From NCBI GenBank assembly GCA_964230605.1, contig CAXRIN010000053.1, positions 1 through 35,198 of the forward strand: 35,198 nt of DNA, given 5' to 3'. Below, piece by piece: positions 16,397 to 24,268 of the stretch (position 1 is the first letter of the stretch; every line of letters begins with the position of its first letter). This DNA is from GCA-002722245 sp964230605 (GTDB lineage Bacteria > Bacteroidota > Bacteroidia > Flavobacteriales_C > GCA-002722245). Below the pieces are notes generated by a model, which did no database searches, was not told where the DNA came from, and worked only from the letters and a program-made list of their open reading frames with translations. Made by a program: the position numbers and the translations under genes.

Positions 16397-16726
16397 TTAT
16401 TCGATCCTTTCCATTTCCATTCTTAGAAAATTACCTAAAGTGTCGTTTGAAAGATAGAATTGAATATTTTTCTTATTTCTATTATTCTCCCATTCTTGCT
16501 TATAGTCATTAATTATAAGCGTTAGGTCTTTTTTGTTTACGCTCCATGACATGCTGGTAATTCCATCAACTTTTCCTTTTCCACCTTCTTCAAAAAGCAT
16601 AGTGAAATCGTTAGTTTTTAAATCATTTTCAAAATATTCAACAAACCAAGTTCCTTCCATCCTGTTTTCATGCTTTGAGCATGAAAGTAGAGTAGTGGTG
16701 ACTATTAAAGCGATTAGATATTTCAT
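16397..16726 (-). CDS. Small lipoprotein, possibly lipocalin-like
   Basis: A 109-residue protein with the lipobox LLSC (lipid cysteine C16). The mature sequence starts SKHENRMEGTWFVEYFEND and continues as alternating beta strands (FTMLFEEGGKGKV, SMSWSVNKKDLTLIIN). This G-x-W start followed by strands is the pattern of the small lipocalin-like lipoproteins of Bacteroidota, though the assignment is only by pattern. It overlaps the stop of the FAH-family gene by one base, so it is the distal gene of a minus-strand operon. The ligand is unknown. Confidence 0.7.
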   Translation of the reverse strand: MKYLIALIVTTTLLSCSKHENRMEGTWFVEYFENDLKTNDFTMLFEEGGKGKVDGITSMSWSVNKKDLTLIINDYKQEWENNRNKKNIQFYLSNDTLGNFLRMEMERIE

Positions 16727-17340
16727 TATTTTACTTTAAAATCAAATATTTTTTTGTCCTGTATGAAACCACATAGTTCATCATTTATATTTACTTTCCC
16801 AACGCCTGCAGGAGTTCCTGTGTAGATTAGGTCTCCTATTTTTAAAGTGAAGAATTTTGAGACATAGCAAATCAATTCTTCAATATTAAAAATCATTTGG
16901 TTAGAGTTTCCGATTTGAACTTTTTCACCATTCTTTTCCAGGTGAAATTCTAAATTTTTAAGATCCCCTAATTCTGTTTTTTTAATGAACTTTTTTGAGA
17001 TTGCCGCCGAGGAATCAAATGCTTTTGCTTTTTCCCATGGTAATCCATTGTCCCTTAATTCGAATTGTAAATCTCTTGCTGTGAAATCTATACCTAGTCC
17101 AATTTCGTCGAAATATTTGTGAGCGAATTTAGGCTGTATGTTTTTTCCTAATCGATTAATTTTTACAACTAATTCAACCTCATGATGAACTTCATTGCTA
17201 AAATCAGGAATAAAGAAAGGATCATTGTTTCTTAAAAGTGCAGTGTCCGGCTTAAGGAAAATAACCGGTTCCGTTGGTTGTTCGTTGTTCAGCTCTTTAG
17301 CATGATCAGCAAAGTTTCTTCCGATGCAAATAATTTTCAT
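16726..17340 (-). CDS. Fumarylacetoacetate hydrolase (FAH) family protein
   Basis: A 204-residue single-domain FAH-family enzyme. It shows the N-terminal IICIGRNFADHAKEL, the metal ligands E54 and E56 in HHEVELVVKI and D85 in GIDFTARD, WEKAKAFDSSAAI after them, and the C-terminal DLIYTGTPAGVG. Members of this small type act as acylpyruvate hydrolases or oxaloacetate decarboxylases with Mg or Mn; the exact substrate cannot be chosen here. It lies 2 bases after the exonuclease gene and shares one base with the following lipoprotein gene, so it is co-translated with both. Confidence 0.9.
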   Translation of the reverse strand: MKIICIGRNFADHAKELNNEQPTEPVIFLKPDTALLRNNDPFFIPDFSNEVHHEVELVVKINRLGKNIQPKFAHKYFDEIGLGIDFTARDLQFELRDNGLPWEKAKAFDSSAAISKKFIKKTELGDLKNLEFHLEKNGEKVQIGNSNQMIFNIEELICYVSKFFTLKIGDLIYTGTPAGVGKVNINDELCGFIQDKKIFDFKVK

Positions 17341-17342
17341 AA

Positions 17343-18161
17343 CTACTCTCCGAATTTCTTTTGTAATAATCGAAGTTTAATATTTTCTAACACCTTTTTT
17401 GTGTTGATAGAAAACTCTCCATTCATCATCCAAGCATAATATGATGGTTCCTCCGAAAGTACTTGCTCAACTGGTTTTCCTTTGTGTTTACCAAAATTGA
17501 AACACTCAATGTTTTCTTTATTATAGACAAATCTTCCTGCTAAATCAACATTGTTATTTCTTTTCGAAAATTCTGCAAGTTTTGGGACATCATTTACAAC
17601 GGGGACAGATGTATTACCTTCTTTGTCTGTAAATTCAGTTTTCTCATACTTATCAAGCATTGCTTTTAAAACTTCATAAGTAGCATTAGTATCAGCAGCG
17701 GCACTGTGGGCATCTGTTAAATCTTTATCACAATAAAACTTATATGCCGCAACTAAAGTTCTTTGTTCCATTTGATGAAAGATATTTTGAACATCCACCA
17801 AATTGATGTTCGAAATATCAAAGTCGATCCCAACTCTATGAAATTCTTCTAATAGGAGAGGTACGTCGAATTTATTGGAATTAAATCCACCCAAATCACA
17901 ATCCTTCATGAAATCAAATAGCCCTTTTGCTACTTGTTTAAAGGTTGGCTCTTCTTTAACGTCTTCATCATAAATCCCATGAACTAATGACGCCTCAAGA
18001 GGAATAGGGATCGTAGGGTTAATTTTTCTGCACTTTACTTCTTCCTTACCGTCAGGAAATACCTTGGTGATGGCAATTTCTACAATTCTATCAGTAGAAA
18101 TATTTGTACCAGTTGTTTCTAAATCGAAAAAACAAATTGGTCTTTTTAAATTAAGTTTCAT
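17343..18161 (-). CDS. DEDDh 3'-5' exonuclease with C-terminal DUF3820-like domain
   Basis: A 272-residue cytoplasmic nuclease. The DnaQ-like domain (1-170) carries all acidic residues: D13 and E15 in FFDLETTG, D99 in NKFDVPLL, H152 and D157 in AHSAAADT. The C-terminal ~60 residues (FNFGKHKGKPVEQVL, then YYAWMM) match the small domain found after exonuclease X-like proteins and in DUF3820. It probably trims DNA or RNA 3' ends in repair, and is not the replicative proofreading subunit, because a PHP/polymerase link is absent and the extra domain is present. It follows the PD40-protein gene after 7 bases. Confidence 0.9.
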   Translation of the reverse strand: MKLNLKRPICFFDLETTGTNISTDRIVEIAITKVFPDGKEEVKCRKINPTIPIPLEASLVHGIYDEDVKEEPTFKQVAKGLFDFMKDCDLGGFNSNKFDVPLLLEEFHRVGIDFDISNINLVDVQNIFHQMEQRTLVAAYKFYCDKDLTDAHSAAADTNATYEVLKAMLDKYEKTEFTDKEGNTSVPVVNDVPKLAEFSKRNNNVDLAGRFVYNKENIECFNFGKHKGKPVEQVLSEEPSYYAWMMNGEFSINTKKVLENIKLRLLQKKFGE

Positions 18162-18168
18162 GGGACAA

Positions 18169-19908
18169 CTATAAGTTGGCTTTTGGTTTTAAGTAGAAAT
18201 CCCTGCTTAATTCAGGGGTGTAATTAGACTTATCGTAAATTCTAATCCTTTGTTTAACAGGTTCAAAACCATCGTTTGAAACTGAGATGTCATAGATTCC
18301 AGGTTCCAAAATCATTATGAATTTTCCATTTCTAGCGTTAGGAGTGTATTGTCCGTAAAGCTCTCCGTTATCAGTGTATACTTCAACATAATTATTAGTC
18401 ATAGGATCAAGCATATCAAGTTTCCCCATTTCAGCGTAATAAACCTGCTTCACTGAATCAATCATTGCTGAATCCGTTCCAATTGTTGTAAGAGAATCTA
18501 ATAGCTTTTTACTTGAATTAATATTGGCGTTTATAGTTTGGGTAAGTTTACCCATATCGGTTAATGTATCTGCTTTAACTTCAGATTTAACAACAGTATA
18601 AGTAGGTAAAACATCATTGAAAGTAAGTAGGTAAAGGTCTCTCATTCCGTAAGAATCTCCTCTAATACAAGATTTGTAAGCATATCTTCCGTTCTTCACA
18701 AAAGTGATGGTGTTATCGTCGTAAGCAGTGTTGATAGGATATCCTAAGTTTTTAGGTTTTGTCCAAGTTTTTAAATCTTCAGAAAATTCTGTTTTAAATA
18801 AATCAAAACCACCCATTCCTTTTAATCCATTAGAAGAGAAAGTGATGTATGATTGATCTTTAGAGAAGTTTGGATATGTTTCGTCAAATTCAGTGTTGAT
18901 TGTTGGTCCCATATTAATAGGTTCACCCCAAGTTCCTGTAGGAAGTAATTTACTCATCCAAAGATCAAAGCCTCCAAATCCACCTTTTCTATCTGAAGAG
19001 AAAATCATAAGAGATCCATCATTTGTAATTGTGGCAGCGATTTCGTGACTATTATGTCCGTTTATACTTTCGATAAATTCAGCTTTTGGATATGATCTTT
19101 TACCTTCTTCTTTATATGTCATTTTTAATTCCCAGTTTTGGAATTGTTCATCAGTGGCATAAATGAAGTAAGCTCCATCCGGTGATCCTCCAGCAACCAT
19201 TTCTGCGAATTCTGTGTTGAATGTACCAGGTAAACTTCTAGTTCCTTTATAGGCGTCTCTACCGTTTTTTACTTTCGTTTGCATAACATCTGGTACGTAA
19301 CCATCTCTATCTTCAATTCCGCCTCTTGTTCCTTTTTTGTCGCTGGTTAAGAAAATAAAATCTTCTTCATCTGTTACGAAAGGGTGCTTTTCGTTATATT
19401 CACTATTAACATCTTCTCCTAGGTTTTTAAAAGTGATATTTACAGGGTGTTTAACAAGTTCCTTTGAAACAGTAGCATATTCAATAAATTTTTCTACGTT
19501 AACAAGAGCTTCTCCGTTTGGATTTGATACCTCAATATATTTTTTAAAATTGGCTATTGATTTATCAAACTTACCATCGTAAAGATACGCTTGTCCTAAT
19601 TCGAAATAAATATCTTTGTCCGGTTTGTCATCTTTTACTAAAAACTCTAAATACTTAATAGCGAGTGATTTATTTCCTCCGGGAGACAGGAGGTAACATT
19701 GTGCAATTCTATGATTTAATTTTTTGCTTTTTGGTTTGTTGGCGTAGATGTATAAGTATTCCTGCAGAGCGCAGGGATACATCCCATAGGAGAAATAATC
19801 ATTGGCAATTTTGTTATCTCCAGAGGGTTTTTGCCAACAATCTTGAGCATTTAATTGCGTGATTAAAATAGAAAAAGTTATGATTAAAAAGTTTAGTTTA
19901 AGTCTCAT
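18169..19908 (-). CDS. Secreted TPR/PD40 (beta-propeller) protein, PorE-like without OmpA domain
   Basis: A 579-residue exported protein with a signal peptide ending at LNAQ (residue 22). TPR-like helices cover ~30-135. Six or so PD40/WD40-like blades cover ~165-430; clear copies are DGSLMIFSSDRKGGFGGFDL and QSYITFSSNGLKGMGGFDLF. A linker and a carboxypeptidase-regulatory-like domain follow at ~505-575. The order TPR-PD40-regulatory domain is that of T9SS PorE proteins, but the OmpA peptidoglycan-binding domain that normally ends PorE is missing; the chain stops at YLKPKANL. It may be an accessory periplasmic protein related to the PorP-like gene 3.4 kb away. It is the first gene of a minus-strand operon with exonuclease, FAH and lipoprotein genes. 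Confidence 0.85.
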   Translation of the reverse strand: MRLKLNFLIITFSILITQLNAQDCWQKPSGDNKIANDYFSYGMYPCALQEYLYIYANKPKSKKLNHRIAQCYLLSPGGNKSLAIKYLEFLVKDDKPDKDIYFELGQAYLYDGKFDKSIANFKKYIEVSNPNGEALVNVEKFIEYATVSKELVKHPVNITFKNLGEDVNSEYNEKHPFVTDEEDFIFLTSDKKGTRGGIEDRDGYVPDVMQTKVKNGRDAYKGTRSLPGTFNTEFAEMVAGGSPDGAYFIYATDEQFQNWELKMTYKEEGKRSYPKAEFIESINGHNSHEIAATITNDGSLMIFSSDRKGGFGGFDLWMSKLLPTGTWGEPINMGPTINTEFDETYPNFSKDQSYITFSSNGLKGMGGFDLFKTEFSEDLKTWTKPKNLGYPINTAYDDNTITFVKNGRYAYKSCIRGDSYGMRDLYLLTFNDVLPTYTVVKSEVKADTLTDMGKLTQTINANINSSKKLLDSLTTIGTDSAMIDSVKQVYYAEMGKLDMLDPMTNNYVEVYTDNGELYGQYTPNARNGKFIMILEPGIYDISVSNDGFEPVKQRIRIYDKSNYTPELSRDFYLKPKANL

Positions 19909-20077
19909 GCTTTAACGGTCTGTTTGAATTCTCCCAATCAATCGTTGTACCAAACTTCTAAAATAAGGTATTTGAGAGGGAATGGAAAGTATTTATAAAC
20001 CTTGTTATTAACAACAAGTAATATGACAGGTTTTTAGTAACTAAATTGATTAATTTAGAAGTGATTTTCGAGTAAAA

Positions 20078-21439
20078 ATGCCAGATCAAGACTATTTATC
20101 ACTATCCCAATTGAACGGATTAATCCGAGAAGCCATTGAAATGAATTTCATGGATGAGGTTTGGCTAGTTGCAGAAATTGCAGAGATGCGAGTGGCTGGA
20201 GCTGGGCACTGTTATTTGGATCTTGTAGAAAAGCGAGAAAATAGAATTGTTGCAAGAATTAGGGCCAACATTTGGAAGTTTCAATATGATAGAATAACAG
20301 CAAACTTTTTTGCTTCAACTGGAAGTGCTTTGCAGAAAGGGATGAAAGTTTTGTTTAGTGTTAGTGTAAGCTTTCATGAGCAATACGGTGTAAGCTTAGT
20401 GGTTAAAAACGTTGATCCAAGTTATTCATTAGGAGATTTAGAAAGGCGTAAAAAAGAAATTATTACCCAATTAACTAAGGAGGGGTTATTGGATATTAAT
20501 GCTTCGTTAGAGCTTGAGTTGGTTCCTAAACGAATAGCAATTGTTTCTAGTGAAACTGCCGCAGGTTATGGGGATTTTATGAATCAACTTACAAATAATC
20601 AAGGCGGATATTTGTTTGAAACAACACTTTTTCAATCAATCATGCAGGGGGACCAGGTAGAGTCTTCCGTAATTGATTCAATGAAAAAGATAGATGTTGA
20701 TGAGTTTGATTGTGTTGTAATTATTAGGGGAGGAGGAGCTAGTTTGGATTTAGCAGGTTTTGATACATATAATTTGGGGAGGTTTATAGCTGAATTCCCA
20801 TTGCCTGTTTTGACTGGGATTGGACACGAAAGAGATGAAACAATTGCCGATTTAGTAGCGCATACTAAATTAAAAACACCAACAGCTGTAGCTGAGTTCT
20901 TGATTGAAAAAATGCAAAGTTTTGAAGAGTATTACATTGGATTAAAAGATGCTCTTGTATATTTCTCTCGAGAGAAATTAAATATTAATAAGTCTAAGCT
21001 TCAGCAATTATCTTTCAAAACAAAATCAGGTACTCAAAAGGTATTGGAGAAGAACCGTTTGGTGCTTTCTTCAATAAAATCGGATTTACCTAGAATTAGT
21101 AAAGCTTATTTAAAATCCAAGAAGCAGGATTTAAATAATATTGTGGGCGATATTGCTGAATCAAAATCCGTTATGATTAACCAACAAGAAAGGAAATTGT
21201 TGAGATATGAGTCTGTTTTGAAAATGCTTCCTAAACAGATGATAGCTAATCAAAAATCAAGACTTAAATTGAACGAGCGAACTCTTAGTCTTGTTCATCC
21301 TGATAACGTTTTGAAGCGAGGTTACGCAATGCTTTTAAAGGATGGTAAAGTACTTACAAGTATTGATCAGCTAAAGAAAGGAGAAGAGGTTGATTTGAAA
21401 TTAAGAGATGGAATAAAGAAAACTAAAATCATTGAATGA
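20078..21439 (+). CDS. xseA: Exodeoxyribonuclease VII large subunit
   Basis: A 453-residue catalytic subunit of exonuclease VII, which degrades single-stranded DNA from both ends. The N-terminal OB-fold (~1-105) contains LSQLNGLIREAIE and VWLVAEIAEM. The catalytic domain has VPKRIAIVSSETAAGYGDF, the glycine stretch IIRGGGASLDLAGFD and GIGHERDETIADLVAH. A long helical region follows, with the end segment VHPDNVLKRGYAMLLKDGK. Length matches the family. The stop overlaps xseB (ATGA), and four genes follow one another without gaps. The 169-base region upstream holds no exact TAnnTTTG; it includes the near-inverted repeat CTTGTT/AACAACAAG around 20001-20018. Confidence 0.96.
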   Translation: MPDQDYLSLSQLNGLIREAIEMNFMDEVWLVAEIAEMRVAGAGHCYLDLVEKRENRIVARIRANIWKFQYDRITANFFASTGSALQKGMKVLFSVSVSFHEQYGVSLVVKNVDPSYSLGDLERRKKEIITQLTKEGLLDINASLELELVPKRIAIVSSETAAGYGDFMNQLTNNQGGYLFETTLFQSIMQGDQVESSVIDSMKKIDVDEFDCVVIIRGGGASLDLAGFDTYNLGRFIAEFPLPVLTGIGHERDETIADLVAHTKLKTPTAVAEFLIEKMQSFEEYYIGLKDALVYFSREKLNINKSKLQQLSFKTKSGTQKVLEKNRLVLSSIKSDLPRISKAYLKSKKQDLNNIVGDIAESKSVMINQQERKLLRYESVLKMLPKQMIANQKSRLKLNERTLSLVHPDNVLKRGYAMLLKDGKVLTSIDQLKKGEEVDLKLRDGIKKTKIIE

Positions 21440-21645
21440 TGAGTGAGAAGAAGATAAATTATAAAGACGCAATTGAAGAACTAGAGGAGATTGTTAACGG
21501 GATTGAGAATGAAGATGTTGATGTGGATGAGTTGGCGAAAAAAGTTGAAAGAGCGAGTAAGCTTTTAACGATTTGTTCTGACAAATTGAAAAAGACTGAA
21601 GCAGAGGTAGATAAAGTGATTGAGAAATTAAATAGCGCTGAATAA
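21436..21645 (+). CDS. xseB: Exodeoxyribonuclease VII small subunit
   Basis: A 69-residue helical protein with the family features YKDAIEELEEIV and VDVDELAKKVERASKLL, and the end AEVDKVIEKL. Several copies coat the coiled coil of the large subunit. It begins inside the xseA stop; a second ATG three bases later (21439) is equally possible. Its stop codon shares one base with the pdxH start. Confidence 0.93.
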   Translation: MMSEKKINYKDAIEELEEIVNGIENEDVDVDELAKKVERASKLLTICSDKLKKTEAEVDKVIEKLNSAE

Positions 21646-22286
21646 TGTCCGATAATATCTATAATCAGAGAATAGACTACACGAAAAATGATTACCTAGA
21701 AGAGGATCAACTACCTGATAATCCATTTGAATTATTTCATGGATGGTATGAAGTGGCTTTGGATAAAGTTGAAAGAGATCCCAATGCGATGATTTTAAGT
21801 ACTTTAAAAGATGATCAGCCAAGGGGACGTGTCGTATTGTTAAAGAATTTAGATGAGCGAGGTTTTACTTACTTTACCAATTATGGAAGTGATAAAGTAG
21901 GTGAAACAGATGTTCATCCATCTGCTTCATTGACATTTTTTTGGAGTGTTTTGGAAAGACAAATTAGGGTAGAAGGAGTTGTTGAGCGCGTGACTAAAGA
22001 GGAGTCTGATGATTATTTTATGAATCGTCCTTTAGGAAGTCGATTAGGAGCATGGGCATCGCCTCAAAGTTCTGTTATTCAAAATAGGGGGGAATTAGAA
22101 GCTAGAGTTGAAAAGTTTAAAAAAGAATTTGAAGGAAAGGAGGTGACTAGACCAGAAAATTGGGGTGGGTTGAGATTAGTTCCTACATATTTCGAGTTTT
22201 GGCAAGGGGCATCAAGTAGATTGCATGACCGAATCGTGTATGAGTTTGAAAATGGCGTTTGGAAAAAGAAAAGATTAGCACCTTGA
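21645..22286 (+). CDS. pdxH: Pyridoxamine 5'-phosphate oxidase
   Basis: A 213-residue FMN enzyme that oxidises pyridoxamine/pyridoxine phosphate to pyridoxal phosphate. Signature parts are PRGRVVLLKNLDERGFTYF at ~62-80, LERQIRVEGVVERV at ~105-118, RPLGSRLGAWAS at 127-139 and the C-terminal WQGASSRLHDRI near 190-202. Length is the usual ~213. It overlaps xseB by one base upstream and the next gene by one base downstream. That arrangement shows co-translation, but no metabolic link to exonuclease VII is evident. Confidence 0.96.
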   Translation: MSDNIYNQRIDYTKNDYLEEDQLPDNPFELFHGWYEVALDKVERDPNAMILSTLKDDQPRGRVVLLKNLDERGFTYFTNYGSDKVGETDVHPSASLTFFWSVLERQIRVEGVVERVTKEESDDYFMNRPLGSRLGAWASPQSSVIQNRGELEARVEKFKKEFEGKEVTRPENWGGLRLVPTYFEFWQGASSRLHDRIVYEFENGVWKKKRLAP

Positions 22287-22579
22287 TGAAGAAAAAAGAT
22301 AATCAAATAAAGCTTGGTGATGCTTTGAAAGAGCTCATGGATACTTACAAGCTAAATACAAAAATGAATGAGGTTCGTTTGTATGAAGCTTGGGATAAAG
22401 TATTAGGACCTGCTATTGCAAATCATACTGTTTCTAAACAATTAATTGATGGTAAGTTTTTAGTTAGGCTAGATTCGGCTGCACTTAGAAATGAGTTGGC
22501 TTTTGCAAAATCCAAATTGGTGAAGACCTTAAATGATCATTTAGGAACCGAAATGGTTCGAGAGATTATTTTCGCTTAG
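22286..22579 (+). CDS. DUF721 (DciA-like) family protein
   Basis: A 97-residue protein of the DUF721 family. The typical pattern is visible: LGDALKELMDTYKL, then VRLYEAWDKVLGPAIANHT and FLVRLDSAALRNELAF, then a helix ending in REIIFA. In Proteobacteria, DUF721 proteins (DciA) load the replicative helicase DnaB, so a similar role is possible but not shown for Bacteroidota. I place the start at ATG 22286, which overlaps the pdxH stop (TGATG). A longer frame from TTG at 22259 would reach into pdxH and is less likely. Confidence 0.85.
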   Translation: MKKKDNQIKLGDALKELMDTYKLNTKMNEVRLYEAWDKVLGPAIANHTVSKQLIDGKFLVRLDSAALRNELAFAKSKLVKTLNDHLGTEMVREIIFA

Positions 22580-22614
22580 TGGTATTTTTGGAAGTTTAAA
22601 GCGATATTATTGAT

Positions 22615-22675
22615 GTGGCCTATAGCTCTTTAAATCTCACTTGTTCGTACTTTGCCCTCGGTTCTCATGGGCCAC
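22615..22675. other. GC-rich stretch bounded by an inverted repeat, unknown
   Basis: GTGGCC at 22615-22620 and GGCCAC at 22670-22675 are complementary across a ~50-base loop. The stretch between them, and especially CTTGTTCGTACTTTGCCCTC at 22640-22659, is GC-richer than the surrounding AT-rich intergenic DNA. There is no ORF or T-tract. It lies between convergent genes and could be an mRNA 3' structure, a small RNA or a degenerate repeat. Confidence 0.3.
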
Positions 22676-22679
22676 AATT

Positions 22680-23054
22680 TTAATTTAATCCAGCGAAAAA
22701 TTCTTTCACTTGATTTATTACAGACTCTTCAACTTCAGTAATGGGAGGCGTTGCTATTGCAACTTCATTTAAGAAATCCAAAATGTTTTTTTGTAATTCG
22801 GGCTTTAGATAAAAAGCGTGTTTCTCAAATTCATCTATTCCCAAGTGAAGAGCTGTTGTTTGAGGAAGATGTTCCATTTGACTTAACCTAAACACTCCAT
22901 CAGCGAAAGAAGCATGAAAACTTTGTTTTTTAGCAGCTTCTTTAATAAGTTCTTCAACCTCATGCCTTTCATCATCTTGAACAGCTCCGTCAGCCATACA
23001 AAGCGAGTAAGTAATATATCCTAGTCCGTTATAAATGTGATCTATACCTTCCAT
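22680..23054 (-). CDS. TerB-like domain protein
   Basis: A 124-residue all-helical protein. The TerB-like signature is visible as YSLCMADGAVQDDERHEVEE, an acidic metal-type loop followed by a helix, and a related acidic segment near the C-terminus (ITEVEESVINQV). TerB-like proteins occur widely, often with unknown function, and one group is tied to tellurite resistance; a role cannot be assigned here. I choose ATG at 23054 (MEGIDHIYNG). The longer frame from 23093 would add 13 residues rich in Phe and Leu that fit no signal peptide. It is a single-gene unit, convergent with the DUF721 gene. Confidence 0.75.
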   Translation of the reverse strand: MEGIDHIYNGLGYITYSLCMADGAVQDDERHEVEELIKEAAKKQSFHASFADGVFRLSQMEHLPQTTALHLGIDEFEKHAFYLKPELQKNILDFLNEVAIATPPITEVEESVINQVKEFFAGLN

Positions 23055-23160
23055 AATTAACTTTTGCTTTAAAAAGATAAAAAGTATCTGCATTAATTCA
23101 AAATGACATAAATCATATTTCTAACTGAGTACCATCATTATTAAAGGATTGAAAGCTTAT

Positions 23161-23168
23161 TAACTTTG
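23161..23168 (+). promoter_or_regulatory. Candidate -7 element TAACTTTG for a small RNA
   Basis: TAACTTTG matches TAnnTTTG exactly and lies 3 bases before the start of an inverted repeat. It points toward the terminator at 23246-23275 with no ORF between. No convincing -33 TTG is visible at the standard distance, which lowers confidence. Confidence 0.4.
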
Positions 23169-23170
23169 AA

Positions 23171-23275
23171 TTGAGTCAAAAAAAGCATTTGTTCTAAAGG
23201 TTTCCCCTTATGACTCAAAATTAGTTTAGTCGATTTAAGTTTTGACCTCCAGTTAATCACTGGAGGCTTTTTTTT
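23171..23275 (+). ncRNA. Candidate structured small RNA with its own promoter and terminator
   Basis: A ~105-base non-coding stretch between a TAACTTTG element (23161-23168) and a strong terminator (23246-23275). Its 5' half can fold: TTGAGTCA (23171-23178) pairs with TGACTCAA (23211-23218), an 8-base perfect stem. Inside the loop AAGG can pair with CCTT to make a small inner hairpin. The 3' end is the terminator hairpin and T-tract. A separate promoter (TTTG and TACATTTG at 23273-23300) lies just past it for the PorP-like gene, so this looks like an independent transcript rather than a leader. No known RNA family is recognised. Confidence 0.5.
23246..23275 (+). terminator. Rho-independent terminator
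   Basis: CCTCCAG at 23246-23252, loop TTAATCA, CTGGAGG at 23260-23266, then C and eight T residues to 23275. This is a textbook terminator in the plus direction, yet no plus-strand coding gene precedes it within 660 bases, so it implies an upstream non-coding transcript. Confidence 0.88.
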
Positions 23276-23300
23276 GCTTGTGGAAATAAAATTACATTTG
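23273..23300 (+). promoter_or_regulatory. Candidate promoter of the PorP/SprF-like gene
   Basis: TTTG at 23273-23276 and TACATTTG at 23293-23300 are separated by 16 bases, close to the Bacteroidota TTTG...TAnnTTTG promoter. The first element overlaps the T-tract of the preceding terminator. Transcription would start about 10-15 bases before the ATG at 23318. Confidence 0.5.
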
Positions 23301-23317
23301 TTCCGTTAAAAACCAGA

Positions 23318-24268
23318 ATGAAACGAATAAAAATGCAAAGACTTCTTCTTCCTGTCTTGCTTTTACTAATGAAATTAGGAAATGCTCAAGACCCACATTT
23401 TTCTCAAACCTATATGCAGTCTATGTATTTAAACCCAGCTTTGACAGGTCATTTGATGGGGTGGCAGGCAAATACTCAATATAGAAATCAATGGCCAGGT
23501 ATTAGTAATGCTTATGTTACTTATAATTTGGGTATTCAAAAACAACTAACCAAATATAATACAGGTTTAGGGCTAAGGTTGTTGAATGATCAAGCAGGGA
23601 ATTCAACGATTAATACGACAGGTTTGGGGTTGAATTACGCAAGATGGTTTAGTGCTAATGATAATTTTCAAATTGCGTTTGGAGTGGAAGCTGAGTTCCA
23701 ACAAAAATCTCTTGACCTTTCGAAGCTTACTTTCGGAGATATGATTGATAATAGATTTGGTTTTGTAGGTACTACATCTGAGACTGATTTTGTTACAGAT
23801 ATATCTTTTGTGAATTTTGCGTTAGGTGCACATGCTTTAGTTTATAAAGGTAATGTTGGTTTGGCGTTAGCCAATTTTTTGGAACCCAATCAAGCTTTTA
23901 CTAAAGATGGATATAGTCCTTTGCCAAGAAGATTAACTGTTTATGGTTCTCACCCAGTTTATGAAAACGAAATTCTTCAAATTTCACCTATAGCAAAAAT
24001 GTCTTTTCAAAGTAGTTTTCAAAACTTAGTTTTTGGTGTTAATAGTAGATATAAGTTCCTTAATTTATTTTTAGGAGTTAGAAATGAAGATGCCGTTATT
24101 AGTGGTTTAGGTTATCATAATAAAAGATTAAAGGTTCAGTATTCCCATGATTATACAATATCAAAACTTACCAATGAAGCTACAGGAGGTTCACATGAGT
24201 TGGGGGTGATTTTAGATTTGGTTCAAAAGAAGGGTACGATGATGATAACTTTGTTTTCTAAAAGTTAA
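23318..24268 (+). CDS. PorP/SprF family type IX secretion membrane protein
   Basis: A 316-residue outer-membrane protein of the PorP/SprF family. A signal peptide ends at GNAQ (residue 24), and the family start DPHFSQTYMQSMYLNPALTG follows directly, then QYRNQWPGISNAYVTYNLG and repeated beta strands (FQIAFGVEAEFQQKSL). Members of this family occur in many copies in Flavobacteriales, and only some serve in the core T9SS; others help anchor SprB-like adhesins or special surface proteins. No large adhesin gene is adjacent. The related PorE-like protein lies at 18169-19908. The 3' end overlaps the convergent gene by 11 bases. An in-frame ATG at codon 6 is an alternative start. Confidence 0.9.
   Translation: MKRIKMQRLLLPVLLLLMKLGNAQDPHFSQTYMQSMYLNPALTGHLMGWQANTQYRNQWPGISNAYVTYNLGIQKQLTKYNTGLGLRLLNDQAGNSTINTTGLGLNYARWFSANDNFQIAFGVEAEFQQKSLDLSKLTFGDMIDNRFGFVGTTSETDFVTDISFVNFALGAHALVYKGNVGLALANFLEPNQAFTKDGYSPLPRRLTVYGSHPVYENEILQISPIAKMSFQSSFQNLVFGVNSRYKFLNLFLGVRNEDAVISGLGYHNKRLKVQYSHDYTISKLTNEATGGSHELGVILDLVQKKGTMMITLFSKS

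Noticed and set aside
22259..22285. Longer start (TTG) of the DUF721 gene inside pdxH
   Set aside because: ATG at 22286 forms a standard TGATG overlap; the extra nine residues are not family-like.
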